Shown piece by piece: positions 25,462 to 34,979 of a DNA stretch of 64,000 nt. The notes beneath the pieces were generated by a model. That model was not told the DNA's origin and made no database searches. It worked only from the letters and a program-made list of their open reading frames with translations. Both the position numbers and the translations under genes were made by a program. The DNA comes from Actinomadura litoris (GTDB lineage: Bacteria; Actinomycetota; Actinomycetes; Streptosporangiales; Streptosporangiaceae): assembly GCF_009733595.1 (NCBI RefSeq), contig NZ_WOFH01000003.1:310001-374000 (forward strand), read 5' to 3'. Numbering within the stretch: the first letter of the stretch is position 1; every line of letters begins with the position of its first letter.

Positions 25462-26661
25462 TCAGGCGGTCTCCAGCGGCGACGCCACCGCGCCCGCGGA
25501 CACGCGTCCGGCTTCGGCCAGCACGGTGTCCCGGTGGCGCTCGCCCAGCCCCAGCACGGACGGCAGCACGCGGCACTCGCCGAGGTCGCCGTCGCCGAAG
25601 GGGAGCGCGAGCCCGAGCAGCGGCAGCACGTCGAGGGAGTCGGCGTCGTCGAACAGGTCCGAGACGTCCGGCGCCGGGACGCGGGTCCGGGAGTCGATCT
25701 CGGCGCCGACCACGAGCAGGTCGGTGCCCTCGGCCTTGCCGCGCACGACGCCGAGCGTGCGGCCGTGCCCGGAGACGGCGGCGGCGACCTCGTCGCGCAC
25801 CTCCGGGTAGAGGCGGTTGCCGTCCTCCCAGCCGTAGGCGCGGGTGATCTCGACGTCGAGGGTCGGCCACTTGGTGAGGAAGTAGCGGCTGTTGGCGCGG
25901 TAGGACTCCTGGTCGGTGGCGGCGTCGCGGTCGTGCGGCAGGTGCATGCCGTACACGTCGTCGCCGAGCACGAGCGGGGTGCCGGTCGCGTAGACGCGAT
26001 ACCCCCACTCCTGGTCCTCCGAGCCCCAGCCGCGGAAGTTCTCGTCGAACATCAGGTCGTGCCGGCGGACGGTCTCGGCGGGCAGCGCGACGAGGCCCGT
26101 CCAGACCAGCGACCAGGGCAGCGGGACCGACTCCAGGACCTTGCGGTCGTCGGCCCACACCTCGCCCGCCTGCTCCAGGTCGTCCAGGAGCGCGCGGTGG
26201 CCGCCGTAGGCGAGCACGCCGCTGTTGTCCTGGCCGGACATCGTCAGCTCGGTGCCGTTCGGCGCGTGCTCCACGACGCAGCTGTAGCCGAGGGCCTTCC
26301 CGAGGACGCAGACGTTCCGGTGCCCGGCGAAATACCCGTCGTAGAGGGTGTCGAGCACCTGCGGGGGGAGCACCATGTCGGCGTCGAGCAGCATGATGAC
26401 CCGCCCGGTCGCCTGCCGGATCGCGAGGTTGCGCGCCTGGGCGACGTTCCACTCGTCGTCCGACAGCACCGAGACGAGGTTCAGGCTCCCGGTGAACTCG
26501 CGGCAGGCCGCGACGTACTCCTCGCTGTACTCCATGGCGCCGACGACGACCTCGAACTCGTCCGCGTCCATGGTCTGGTCGGCCAGCGAGCCGAGCACCG
26601 ATCGGATGTTGTCCAGCCGCTGCTTGTAGGGGATCACGACGCTGATCTTCAGGTCGGCCAT
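25462..26661 (-). CDS. GT2-family glycosyltransferase, paralogue of 46898-48061
   Basis: A 399-residue protein from the ATG at 26661, which has AAGGAG six bases before. The GT-A core starts ISVVIPYKQRLDN, has NVAQARNLAIRQATGRVIMLLDADMVLP (DxD metal site) and the acceptor-side motif FRGWGSEDQEWGYR, like chondroitin-synthase and GalNAc-transferase relatives. The C-terminal third (about residues 285-399) is a conserved extra region with EGTDLLVVGAEID. The protein at 46898-48061 shares all these motifs in order. It acts in the cytosol on a nucleotide-sugar donor; donor and acceptor are unknown. The start is 26 bp from a regulon palindrome. Confidence 0.9.
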   Translation of the reverse strand: MADLKISVVIPYKQRLDNIRSVLGSLADQTMDADEFEVVVGAMEYSEEYVAACREFTGSLNLVSVLSDDEWNVAQARNLAIRQATGRVIMLLDADMVLPPQVLDTLYDGYFAGHRNVCVLGKALGYSCVVEHAPNGTELTMSGQDNSGVLAYGGHRALLDDLEQAGEVWADDRKVLESVPLPWSLVWTGLVALPAETVRRHDLMFDENFRGWGSEDQEWGYRVYATGTPLVLGDDVYGMHLPHDRDAATDQESYRANSRYFLTKWPTLDVEITRAYGWEDGNRLYPEVRDEVAAAVSGHGRTLGVVRGKAEGTDLLVVGAEIDSRTRVPAPDVSDLFDDADSLDVLPLLGLALPFGDGDLGECRVLPSVLGLGERHRDTVLAEAGRVSAGAVASPLETA

Positions 26662-26686
26662 CTGCGCTCCTTGCCGGATCGGCGAG

Positions 26687-26703
26687 TTGCCAAACTTTGG
26701 CAA
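26687..26703. promoter_or_regulatory. Regulon palindrome between divergent glycosyltransferases
   Basis: TTGCCAAACTTTGGCAA is a perfect 7+3+7 inverted repeat. A further ATGCCAT half-site lies at 26708-26714. It is 26-42 bp upstream of the minus-strand GT2 start and about 200 bp upstream of the plus-strand GlfT2-like gene, so it may serve both. Confidence 0.8.
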
Positions 26704-26906
26704 TATAATGCCATCTGGGCGGCGATATCACCATAGATCGCGGGGGACGGACTCCGGCCAGTGTCACAGACGCCGCGCCGCCCGGCGGGACGGGCCGTGA
26801 CAGCCTCCTGCCACGGCATCAACTTGACACTCTCTTTCCTCGTCTTGCCGACCGCCGGACGCACAGAATCGGGAACGCGAGGCCGGTGACACCTTGGGAG
26901 AGTGGC

Positions 26907-28838
26907 ATGCCGCAGACGCGCGACGACCTGATCCGGCACGACCCGACCGACGCCGACGCCGACGCCGACACCTCCGCCGCCGAGGGCGCGCAGGACGCGG
27001 CCGCGCGGACGCTCGCCGGGCGCTGGCACTTCACGGGCCCCGACGAGACCGTGAGCGACGACCTCTACGCGGCGGCGACCGGCGCCGTGACCCGGAGCCG
27101 CACCCGGCTCACGCTCGCGCCCGGGGCGAAGGCCTCCGGGAACGCCTTCTTCGGCCGGTTCCCCGCGACCTACTGGCAGCGCTGGACAGAAGCCCGCGAG
27201 GTCCGCGTCGAGCTGACCGTCACCGGCACCGGACGGCTGGCGGCCGCCGCATCCGACGTCAACGGCCCGGCCCGCGTCGTGGCGGCGCGCACCGTCCGCG
27301 ACGCCGACCGGGAGCGGGTCGTGCTCGCGGCGCCGCTGGACCTGTACGCCGACGGCGGCGCGATCTGGGTCGAGCTGGAGGCGGCGGCGGACGGGCGGCG
27401 CCTCACCGTCGAGGACGTCCGGTGGACGGTCGCGGCGCCCGCGTCGCGGCGTCCGACCTCGCTGGCGTTCGCGACCTACAACCGCCCCGACTACTGCCGC
27501 GACCTGCTGCGGGCCCTCGCCGCCGACGACGTCGCCCGCGCCCGGCTGGAGCGGATCTACATCGTCGACCACGGCGACCACGTCACCGGGCAGGACTGGT
27601 ACGAGGAGATCGCGGCCGACTTCGGCGACCGCCTCCAGCACACCCCGCAGCCCAACCTCGGCTCGTCGGGCGGCTGCAACCGGGGCCTGTACGAGGTGGC
27701 GCGGCATGCCAGCGAGAACGCGAACGTCATGTTCCTGGACGACGACATCCTGCTTGAACCCGAGGTGGTCGTCCGGCTGACCGCGTTCGGCGACCATGTC
27801 ACCCGGCCGATGATCGTCGGCGGGCAGATGATCAACATCTTCCATCCGACCGTGCTGCTCGCCGACGCGCAGCGCACCGACATCGACGGCATCCAGCCCG
27901 GCAAGCCGATGCCGCACGCCTACCACGACGCCGACCTGCTCACCCCGGACCCGGCGACCGGGCGCCCGCCGCTCCAGGAGCGCCGCCTGGACGCCGGCTA
28001 CACCGCCTGGTGGGCCTGCCTGATGCCGATCGAGCTGGTCGAACGCGTCGGGTACATGCTGCCCGTCTGGGGGCAGGGCGAAGACGCCGACCTGTGCGCG
28101 CGCGCCCGCAAGAACGGCATCCCGACGATCATCCTGCCGGGCGCGGCCGTCTGGCACACCGACTTCTCGATGAAGGACCTGGACGACGTCAAGACCTACT
28201 TCATCCGGCGCAACTACCTGATCGTCGCGGCGCTGCACGGAAGGTTCCCCGTCGGCGCGCTCACACGGCGGCTCGGCACCGAGATCGCCCAGTGCATCCT
28301 GGACATGCGCTACGGGCTCGCCGCCACGATCCTCAGCGCGGTCGAGGACTTCCTCGACGGCCCGGACGACCTGTACGACGGCGGCGCCGAACGCCTCCAG
28401 GAGATCGCGCGGATGCGGTCCCGCTACCCCGAGACGCGGCGGCACCCCGCGACGGCCGCGCCGGGCGCGCCGTCCGACCGGCTGGAGATCGTCACCCCCG
28501 GCCGCCCGCCGCTGCTGCCCGCCGCCGCCGCGCTCGGGCTCGCCGCCGCGCGGCTGCGCGGGCGGCACCGCTTCCGGCTCGGGGAGGTCGCGCACGACGA
28601 GGCGCACTGGTGGCACGTCGCCCGGTTCCGGACGGCGGTCGTCACCGACGCGTCGCAGGAGGGCGTCCGCGTCCGCAGCCACGACCAGGACGCGACCGTC
28701 GAGCTCGGGGTCCGGGCCGCGCGGACGCTGCTGCGCTTCAGCCGGACGGCGCGGGACGCGCGGCGCCGCTACTTCGAGGCGCTCCCCGAGCTCACCGGCC
28801 GCGCCAACTGGTCACGCCTGTACGAGACGGGCGAGTAG
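26907..28838 (+). CDS. GlfT2-like glycosyltransferase (GT2)
   Basis: A 643-residue protein from the ATG at 26907, preceded by GGGAGAG. It has the layout of mycobacterial galactofuranosyltransferase GlfT2: an N-terminal beta-sandwich (about residues 25-175), a GT-A domain with LAFATYNRPDY, NLGSSGGCNRGLYE and the metal motif FLDDDI, an acceptor-side segment WWACLMP, GQGEDADLCARARKNG and WHTDFSMKDLDD, and a helical C-terminal region. GlfT2 builds cell-wall galactan from UDP-Galf. Here it sits inside a natural-product cluster under the cluster's promoter motif, so it may instead add a sugar to the product. No UDP-galactopyranose mutase is visible in the window. Confidence 0.88.
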   Translation: MPQTRDDLIRHDPTDADADADTSAAEGAQDAAARTLAGRWHFTGPDETVSDDLYAAATGAVTRSRTRLTLAPGAKASGNAFFGRFPATYWQRWTEAREVRVELTVTGTGRLAAAASDVNGPARVVAARTVRDADRERVVLAAPLDLYADGGAIWVELEAAADGRRLTVEDVRWTVAAPASRRPTSLAFATYNRPDYCRDLLRALAADDVARARLERIYIVDHGDHVTGQDWYEEIAADFGDRLQHTPQPNLGSSGGCNRGLYEVARHASENANVMFLDDDILLEPEVVVRLTAFGDHVTRPMIVGGQMINIFHPTVLLADAQRTDIDGIQPGKPMPHAYHDADLLTPDPATGRPPLQERRLDAGYTAWWACLMPIELVERVGYMLPVWGQGEDADLCARARKNGIPTIILPGAAVWHTDFSMKDLDDVKTYFIRRNYLIVAALHGRFPVGALTRRLGTEIAQCILDMRYGLAATILSAVEDFLDGPDDLYDGGAERLQEIARMRSRYPETRRHPATAAPGAPSDRLEIVTPGRPPLLPAAAALGLAAARLRGRHRFRLGEVAHDEAHWWHVARFRTAVVTDASQEGVRVRSHDQDATVELGVRAARTLLRFSRTARDARRRYFEALPELTGRANWSRLYETGE

Positions 28839-28885
28839 CCGTGCGCCATGAGGGACGGGGTGGTCGGGGCGGTCGGGGCGGGGGG

Positions 28886-29794
28886 TCAGGAGGCGGACAG
28901 GTCGTGGGTGCGCTCGGCGAGGACCTCGCCGATCACGTGCCGCGCCTGCGCGGCGATCGCGGGGTTGGTGTCCTTGTAGTAGGGGAGCTGGATCAGCGCC
29001 ATCGACAGCGCCCAGCCGCGGCCGCGCGTCCAGGTCGCGTCGTCCACGCCGAGGGCCGCGCGGAACGCCTCGCGCGCGTGCGCGGGCAGCAGGTACCAGG
29101 CGACGATCATGTCGCAGGCGGGGTCGCCGATCCCGGTGGTGGCGAAGTCGATCACCGCGCTGAGCCGTCCGCCGCTGGTCAGCAGGTTGCCGGGCATCAG
29201 GTCGGCGTGCACCCAGACCGGTGGCGCGCTCCAGTTCGGCGCCTCCAGCGTGGCCTCCCACGCCGCGGTGGCCGCCGGGATGTCGACCAGGCCGTCGAGT
29301 TCGGCGAGCGCGTGGCGGCACTCCTCGTCCTGGGTGACCAGCGGACGGGTGCGCGCCGCCCGCGGTCCGCCGTCGGTGTCGATCGCCTGCAACGCCGTGA
29401 TGAACGCGGCGAGGTCCCCGGCCAGCGCGACGGGGTCGGTGAGCGTCTCCGGGGCGGGGTTCTCCCCGTCCAGCCAGCGGTGGACGGACCACGGCCACGG
29501 GTACTCCTCGGTCGGCGTGCCCTTGCCGAGCACGACCGGGACCGGGACGGGCAGGTGCGGCGCGAGCCGGGAGATCCAGCGGTGCTCCTTCTCCACGTCC
29601 TCGACGCCGCCGGGGATGCGGGGCAGCCGCACCGACATGTCCTCGCCCAGCCGGAACAGGGCGTTGACGGTGCCCGCGGACGGGAACCGCTCGATCGGCA
29701 GGCCCGCCCACTCGGGGAACCGCGCCGCGAGCAGCCGCCGTACGAGCGCCTCGTCGATGTCCAGTTCGTCGGCGTGCATCTTGCCAGCGGCCAT
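28886..29794 (-). CDS. APH/choline-kinase-like phosphotransferase
   Basis: A 302-residue protein of the aminoglycoside phosphotransferase superfamily, read from the ATG at 29794 with GGAGAGGAC before it. The catalytic loop is VWVHADLMPGNLL (His, Asp and Asn in place), the metal-binding segment is AVIDFATTGIGDPACDM, and the N-terminal lobe has FRLGEDMSVRLPR. Family members phosphorylate hydroxyls of aminoglycosides, macrolides or small metabolites using ATP or GTP. In this cluster it could inactivate the product in the cell as self-resistance, or act as a tailoring kinase (inference). It diverges from the NRPS gene across a regulon motif. Confidence 0.87.
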   Translation of the reverse strand: MAAGKMHADELDIDEALVRRLLAARFPEWAGLPIERFPSAGTVNALFRLGEDMSVRLPRIPGGVEDVEKEHRWISRLAPHLPVPVPVVLGKGTPTEEYPWPWSVHRWLDGENPAPETLTDPVALAGDLAAFITALQAIDTDGGPRAARTRPLVTQDEECRHALAELDGLVDIPAATAAWEATLEAPNWSAPPVWVHADLMPGNLLTSGGRLSAVIDFATTGIGDPACDMIVAWYLLPAHAREAFRAALGVDDATWTRGRGWALSMALIQLPYYKDTNPAIAAQARHVIGEVLAERTHDLSAS

Positions 29795-29900
29795 CAGCGT
29801 CCTCTCCGGTCGGGGCCCGGCCGGGGCGGCCGGGCGACGGCCATCGGACCTCACCCGCCCGCGCGTGTCAACTCCGCCGCCGGGCCTGCGCCCACCTACA

Positions 29901-29946
29901 TTGCCATAGGTGGCAATATATGGCACGATTTTGGAAATCTTGGCAA
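29901..29946. promoter_or_regulatory. Regulon palindrome in the APH/NRPS divergent promoter
   Basis: TTGCCATAGGTGGCAA (29901-29916) has inverted TTGCCA/TGGCAA arms with four bases between. A half-degenerate copy, TTGGAAATCTTGGCAA, lies at 29931-29946, 30 bp along, so both present the same face of the helix roughly every three turns. It lies between starts at 29794 (minus) and 29989 (plus). Confidence 0.78.
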
Positions 29947-29988
29947 GGATCTGCTGACCCCGATCGGCTCGGAGGAAGTGGGAAGCCG

Positions 29989-32900
29989 GTGCAGCCAGAC
30001 GTGAGTTGGATCATGGGTTCGCCGTGCACCGCGCGAGACGAGGGCCTGCACGAGACGGTCGCGCGGCTCGCCGCGGCCCGTCCCGGCGCCACCGCGCTGG
30101 TCGCGGGCCGGAACACCATGACGTATGCGGAGCTGGACCGCACCGCCGACGCCTGGGCCGCGCGGCTGGCGATGGCGGGCGTCGCGCCCGGCGACCGCGT
30201 GTCGGTGCTGCTGCCGCGGAGCACCGAACTCGTCGTCGCGCTGCTCGCCGTGCTGAAGGCGGGCGCCGCCTACGCGCTGCTGGACCCGGCCTGGCCCGAG
30301 CGCCGCCTGCGCGAGGTGACCGCGCAGCTCGGCTCGCCCGTCGTGGTCGCGCGGCGCGGGACGGGCACGGGACTCGGCCGCCCCGTCTGGACGCCCCCGG
30401 CCGGCGCGGTCGCGCCCGTCGCCGGGTTCCATCCGGCCGCCGTCGGCGGGTCCGATCCGTGCTGCGTGTTCTTCACGTCCGGGACGACCGGCGAGCCCAA
30501 GGGCGTCGTGAGCCCGCACCGCGCGACCGCCCGGCTGTTCCAGGCGGGCGGGTTCGCGCGCTTCGACACCGGCGCGGTCGTCCCGCTGGCCGCGCCGATG
30601 TCGTGGGACGCGTTCTCGCTCGAACTGTGGTCGATGCTGCTCAACGGCGGCGCCAGCCTGATCGTGGACGAGCCGTACCTGTCCGCCGCGTCGCTGCGCG
30701 AGGCGGTGTCGGCGCACGGCGTCCGCACCGTCTGGCTCACCGGCAGCCTCTTCAACATGATCGTGGACGAGGCCGTGGAGGCGTTCGACGGGCTGCACCA
30801 GGTCATGATCGGCGGCGAGCGGCTCTCGACCGGGCACGTCGGCCGGTTCCTGCGGCGCCACCCGCGCGCCACGCTGATCAACGGCTACGGGCCGGTCGAG
30901 AGCACGGTGTTCGCCACCACCCACCGCGTCACCGAGGCCGACTGCGCGCGGCCCGGCGGCATCCCGATCGGACGGCCCGTCCCCGGCACCGGCGTCCACG
31001 TGCTGGACGGCTCCCGCCCCTGCGCGGTGGGCGAGGTCGGCGAGATCTGCGTCTCGGGCGACGGCCTGGCGCTCGGCTACCTCGGTGACGCCGAGCTCAC
31101 CGCCGCCAAGTTCGCGCACGTGAGCATCGACGGCGAGCCGCTGCGCGTCTACCGGACGGGCGACCTCGGCGCCTGGGACGCCGGCGGCCTCCTCCACTAC
31201 CGGGGACGCGACGACCGGCAGGTCAAGATCCGGGGCCACCGGGTCGAGCCCGCCGAGGTCGAGCGGCAGGTCGAGCGGCTGCTGCCGGCCGTGCGCGCCT
31301 GCCGGGTGCTCGCGCGCCGCGACGCGTCCGGCGCCGCCCGCGACCTGGTCGCGTTCTGCGTCCCCGCCGACCCGGGCGACCCGCTGGACGGCGCGCTCGC
31401 GGTGCTGCGGGACGACCTCGTCCCCTACCAGCGCCCCGGCGCCCTCGTGAGCGTCGCCGCCTTCCCCATGACCGAGCGCGGCAAGCTCGACGAACCCGCG
31501 CTGCTGGCCCTGGCCCCCGCGCCCGCCGCGCCCCCCGCGCCCGCGCCCACGCCCGCCGGGACGGCCCGCCTGGTCGCGGAGGTCTTCGCCGAGGTGCTCG
31601 GCCGCGACGGCGTTCCGGCGGACGTGCCGTTCGTCGAACTCGGCGGCGACTCGCTCGGCGCCGGACGCGTCTGCGCCCGGCTCACCGCGCGGCTCGGCCG
31701 GCCCGTCCCGGTGTCCTGGCTCTACCGGGACCCGACGCCCGCCGCGCTCGCGCACCGGCTCGACACCACCACGCCCCAGGAGGCCGACACGCACACCGCC
31801 GAGGACATGGACGCCGAGACCCCGCTGACGTCCATGCAACTGGTGTACCTGACCCGGCACCTCGTGGACCCCTTCGACCGGACCGCGCACTGCCTGCTCA
31901 CCTGGCTCATCGAGGGCGCGCCGGACCGCGCCGCGCTGGAGGCCGCGATCGCCGAGGTCCACCGGCGGCACGAGCCGCTGCGCGCCGCCTACGTCCCCGA
32001 CCCGCGTCCGGTGGCGTGGCCGGTGGACGTGCCGCCGCCCGCGCTGACCGCGCTGCCCGCCCAGCCGACGCCCGAGGCCGCCGCGACGGCGCTACGCAAG
32101 GAGCTGGCCCGGGGCCTGGAGCCCATGGACGGCGACGTGTGGCGGACGGCGCTCGTCCCCATCGGCGACGGCGCGAGCACGCTGTTCGGATGCGCCGTCC
32201 ACCACATCGCCTTCGACGGGTGGTCGGAGGCGGTGCTCGCCCACGACCTGTCCGCCGCCTACAACACCGCCGGACCGCTGGAGGAGGCGCCCTCGATGGC
32301 GGCCGTCCACCGTGAGCACGCCGAACGCCTCCGGCAGGACGACCGCGCCGCCCACCTCGACCACCTGCGCGCGGAACTCACCGACGTGCCGCCGCTGCGA
32401 TGGCCGCCGGGCGCGACGGAGACGCCGCCGGTGGAGCCCCGACATATCGAGGTTCCGCTGTCCCCGGCCGTCGTCGCCGGGGTGGACGCCCTGGCCGCCG
32501 GGGCCGGGGCCACCCGGTTCGGCGCGCTGCTCGCCCTGTACGGCGCGTGCCTCGCGGAGGTCACCGGGCAGGACGACCTCGCGGTCGGCGTCCCGGTCGA
32601 CCAGCGGCACGGCCGGGGCCTGGAGCGGTCGGTCGGCTGCCACATCACGACGCTGTGCGTCCGGCTGCGCGGCGCCGCGCTCGGCGGCGGCCCGGCGGCG
32701 GTCGCCGCGACCGGGCGGGTCGCCGCCCGCGCGTTCGCGGCGCAGGACGTGCCGCTCGACGACGTCCTCCGCCTGGCCGAGGCCGCCGACGGCTCGCCCC
32801 TGTACCGGACGCTGTTCGCCCTCCAGGACAACGCCGTCCCCCGGCTGGCGCTCACCGGCGCGCGGACCACGTTCCTCCGCCAGCCCTACGTGAGCCTGCC

Positions 32901-33087
32901 GCTCGACCTGCACGCCGAGCTGTGGCCGGACGAGCACGGCGGCATGGCGCTGGTCGTCTCCTACCGTCCCGAGGCCGTGCCCGAGGCCGCCGCGCGGGAA
33001 CTCGCCAAGCGCTTCGCCGACCGCCTGCGCACCGTCCCGGCGGAAAGCGGCGGCACCGAGGCCGGCACCCCGGAGAGCGCGCGATGA
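29989..33087 (+). CDS. NRPS with A-PCP-C order
   Basis: A 1032-residue protein. I prefer the GTG at 29989 after GGAGGAAG; an ATG at 30013 is possible. The adenylation domain has FFTSGTTGEPKG, NGYGPVESTVF, YRTGDLG and QVKIRGHRVEPAE; a PCP with FVELGGDSLGAG follows near residue 545; a condensation domain with the intact HHIAFDG motif fills the C-terminal 430 residues. Hand-aligned pocket residues are about D-A-L-W-M-G-G-V-F-K, for which I assign no substrate. Ending in C rather than starting with it means the loaded residue is either passed on or used as acceptor within this protein; there is no thioesterase. It is followed by a coupled ABC exporter (ATGA). Confidence 0.92.
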   Translation: MQPDVSWIMGSPCTARDEGLHETVARLAAARPGATALVAGRNTMTYAELDRTADAWAARLAMAGVAPGDRVSVLLPRSTELVVALLAVLKAGAAYALLDPAWPERRLREVTAQLGSPVVVARRGTGTGLGRPVWTPPAGAVAPVAGFHPAAVGGSDPCCVFFTSGTTGEPKGVVSPHRATARLFQAGGFARFDTGAVVPLAAPMSWDAFSLELWSMLLNGGASLIVDEPYLSAASLREAVSAHGVRTVWLTGSLFNMIVDEAVEAFDGLHQVMIGGERLSTGHVGRFLRRHPRATLINGYGPVESTVFATTHRVTEADCARPGGIPIGRPVPGTGVHVLDGSRPCAVGEVGEICVSGDGLALGYLGDAELTAAKFAHVSIDGEPLRVYRTGDLGAWDAGGLLHYRGRDDRQVKIRGHRVEPAEVERQVERLLPAVRACRVLARRDASGAARDLVAFCVPADPGDPLDGALAVLRDDLVPYQRPGALVSVAAFPMTERGKLDEPALLALAPAPAAPPAPAPTPAGTARLVAEVFAEVLGRDGVPADVPFVELGGDSLGAGRVCARLTARLGRPVPVSWLYRDPTPAALAHRLDTTTPQEADTHTAEDMDAETPLTSMQLVYLTRHLVDPFDRTAHCLLTWLIEGAPDRAALEAAIAEVHRRHEPLRAAYVPDPRPVAWPVDVPPPALTALPAQPTPEAAATALRKELARGLEPMDGDVWRTALVPIGDGASTLFGCAVHHIAFDGWSEAVLAHDLSAAYNTAGPLEEAPSMAAVHREHAERLRQDDRAAHLDHLRAELTDVPPLRWPPGATETPPVEPRHIEVPLSPAVVAGVDALAAGAGATRFGALLALYGACLAEVTGQDDLAVGVPVDQRHGRGLERSVGCHITTLCVRLRGAALGGGPAAVAATGRVAARAFAAQDVPLDDVLRLAEAADGSPLYRTLFALQDNAVPRLALTGARTTFLRQPYVSLPLDLHAELWPDEHGGMALVVSYRPEAVPEAAARELAKRFADRLRTVPAESGGTEAGTPESAR

Positions 33088-34136
33088 CGGCACGCGAGTC
33101 GGAGTTCGCGATCGAGGCGCGCGGGCTCGTCAAGACGTTCCGGACGGCCCGCCGCCGCCCCGGCGCGCTCGGCATGCTCCGCGCGCTCGTCGCGCCCGAG
33201 CGGGTCTCCACGACGGCGGTCGCGGACGTGTCGTTCTCGGTGGGGCACGGCCAACTGCTCGCGCTGCTCGGCCCGAACGGCGCCGGGAAGTCGACCACGA
33301 TCAAGATGCTCACCGGCATCCTGACCCCGTCGGCCGGGCGCGCGAGCGTGATGGGGATCGTCCCCTACCGGGAGCGGGTCCGCAACGCCCGCAACATCGG
33401 CGCCGTGTTCGGGCAGCGCACCCAGCTCTGGTGGGACCTGCCCGCCCGCGAGTCGTTCCGGATCCTGCGCGACATCTACGGCGTGGCCGACGGCGACTAC
33501 CGGTCCCGGATGCGCGAGTTCGACGACCTGCTGGAGCTGTCGAGCTTCTGGGACACCCGCGTCCGGCACCTCTCGCTCGGCCAGCGCGTCCGCTGCGACC
33601 TCGCCGCCGCGCTGCTGCACGACCCGCCGGTGGTGTTCCTGGACGAGCCCACCATCGGCATGGACGTCGTGGTCAAGGAGCAGGTCCGGCTGCTGCTGCG
33701 CGACCAGGTCGAGCGGCGCGGCCAGACCGTGCTGCTCACCACCCACGACATGACGGAGGTGGAGCGGCTCGCCGAGCGCGTCGTCCTGATCAACCACGGC
33801 CACATCGTGCTGGACGGCACGCTCGCGGAGATCCGCACCCGGTTCGGCAGCGGCTGGCGGGTGAACGCGACGCTCGTCCAGACCGAACCAGCCACCGGGC
33901 GCTGCCCGCCGGGCCTGCGGGTCGTGCGCCAGGACGGCGCCCGCGTCATCTTCGAGCCCGACGGCACCGACGGGGTCGCGCCGCCGCAGGCGCTCAAGCG
34001 CGTCATCGACCGCTACGAGGTCACCGACATCCACATCCAGGAGAGCGACCTCGAAGACGTGATGCGCGCCGCCTACCTCGACGACCGCGCGGACCGCGAA
34101 CTGGATGGAGAACTGGACGGGGAGACGGTCGCGTGA
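33084..34136 (+). CDS. ABC transporter ATP-binding protein
   Basis: A 350-residue ATPase. Walker A is GPNGAGKST (about residues 61-69), the Q-loop region reads FGQRTQLWWDLP as in ABC-2-type exporters, the signature is LSLGQR, Walker B is VVFLDEP, and the H-loop is TTHDM. The C-terminal 90 residues are an extra domain typical of drug and lipid exporters. It energises the two permeases encoded next. Its ATG overlaps the NRPS stop, which ties transport to product assembly. Confidence 0.95.
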   Translation: MTARESEFAIEARGLVKTFRTARRRPGALGMLRALVAPERVSTTAVADVSFSVGHGQLLALLGPNGAGKSTTIKMLTGILTPSAGRASVMGIVPYRERVRNARNIGAVFGQRTQLWWDLPARESFRILRDIYGVADGDYRSRMREFDDLLELSSFWDTRVRHLSLGQRVRCDLAAALLHDPPVVFLDEPTIGMDVVVKEQVRLLLRDQVERRGQTVLLTTHDMTEVERLAERVVLINHGHIVLDGTLAEIRTRFGSGWRVNATLVQTEPATGRCPPGLRVVRQDGARVIFEPDGTDGVAPPQALKRVIDRYEVTDIHIQESDLEDVMRAAYLDDRADRELDGELDGETVA

Positions 34137-34978
34137 GCGTCTCCACGGCCGGCCGGGCACGGCGTCCCGGGTGGAGCGCCATGCGCGAGGGGTGGAGCAC
34201 GGCGGGCATCACCGCGCTCGGCGAGCTGCTGTCGCCGAGCCGCCTCACCGGCACGGCGGCGCGGATGTCCGTCCAGCTGTTCCTGGTCGTGTGCCTGTGG
34301 CACGCCCTGTACAGCGACACCGAGACCAGCGGCGGGCTGGACGAGGGGCAGGCCGTCGCCTACGGCGTGCTGGCCGTCCTCGCGCTGCGGCTGCGCGACA
34401 CCGACCGCTGGATCGGCCGCGACATGGTGATCCAGCAGATCGAGTTCGGGACGATCGTCTACTGGTTCCTGCGCCCGCTCGCGCCGTGGCGCTACTACCT
34501 GCGGCGCGCGGTCGGCGACCAGCTCTACGGGTTCGCGTGGGCGGCCGCCGGGTACGTGGTGTGCCTGCTGGCGGGCGTGATGGACCCGCCCGCCTCGGCG
34601 GGCGCGGCGGGCGCGTTCGCGGTGACGTTCCTGCTCGGCCAGTCGGTGCTGTACTACCTCGTGCTGCTCACCGACCAGATGTGCTTCTGGGCCGTCCGCA
34701 ACGACTCGGCGGTCGAGATCCTCCAGTTCGCGCAGAACCTGCTGTCGGGCGGGTACGCGGCGCTGTGGTACTTCCCCGGCTGGTTCCAGACGATGAGCGC
34801 GCTGCTGCCGTTCCAGGCGACGCTCAGCGTCCCGCTCTCGTTCTACGTCGGCCGCCTCCCGGTGGACGACCTGCCCCGCCACCTCGCCGTCCAGCTCTTC
34901 TGGGTGGTCTCGCTCGCCGCGCTGACCCGGCTGGTGTGGCGGCGGGCCGAACACCGCGTCGTCTCGCAGGGAGGCTGA
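34133..34978 (+). CDS. ABC-2-type permease subunit
   Basis: A 281-residue membrane protein starting with GTG in the ATPase stop (GTGA). Six hydrophobic segments are visible, including QLFLVVCLWHALY, WAAAGYVVCLLAGVM, FAVTFLLGQSVLYYLVLL and QLFWVVSLAALT. It belongs to the ABC-2 exporter group that works as a pair of different permeases with one ATPase. It is probably one half of the exporter for the cluster product. Confidence 0.88.
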   Translation: MSVSTAGRARRPGWSAMREGWSTAGITALGELLSPSRLTGTAARMSVQLFLVVCLWHALYSDTETSGGLDEGQAVAYGVLAVLALRLRDTDRWIGRDMVIQQIEFGTIVYWFLRPLAPWRYYLRRAVGDQLYGFAWAAAGYVVCLLAGVMDPPASAGAAGAFAVTFLLGQSVLYYLVLLTDQMCFWAVRNDSAVEILQFAQNLLSGGYAALWYFPGWFQTMSALLPFQATLSVPLSFYVGRLPVDDLPRHLAVQLFWVVSLAALTRLVWRRAEHRVVSQGG

Positions 34979-34979
34979 C

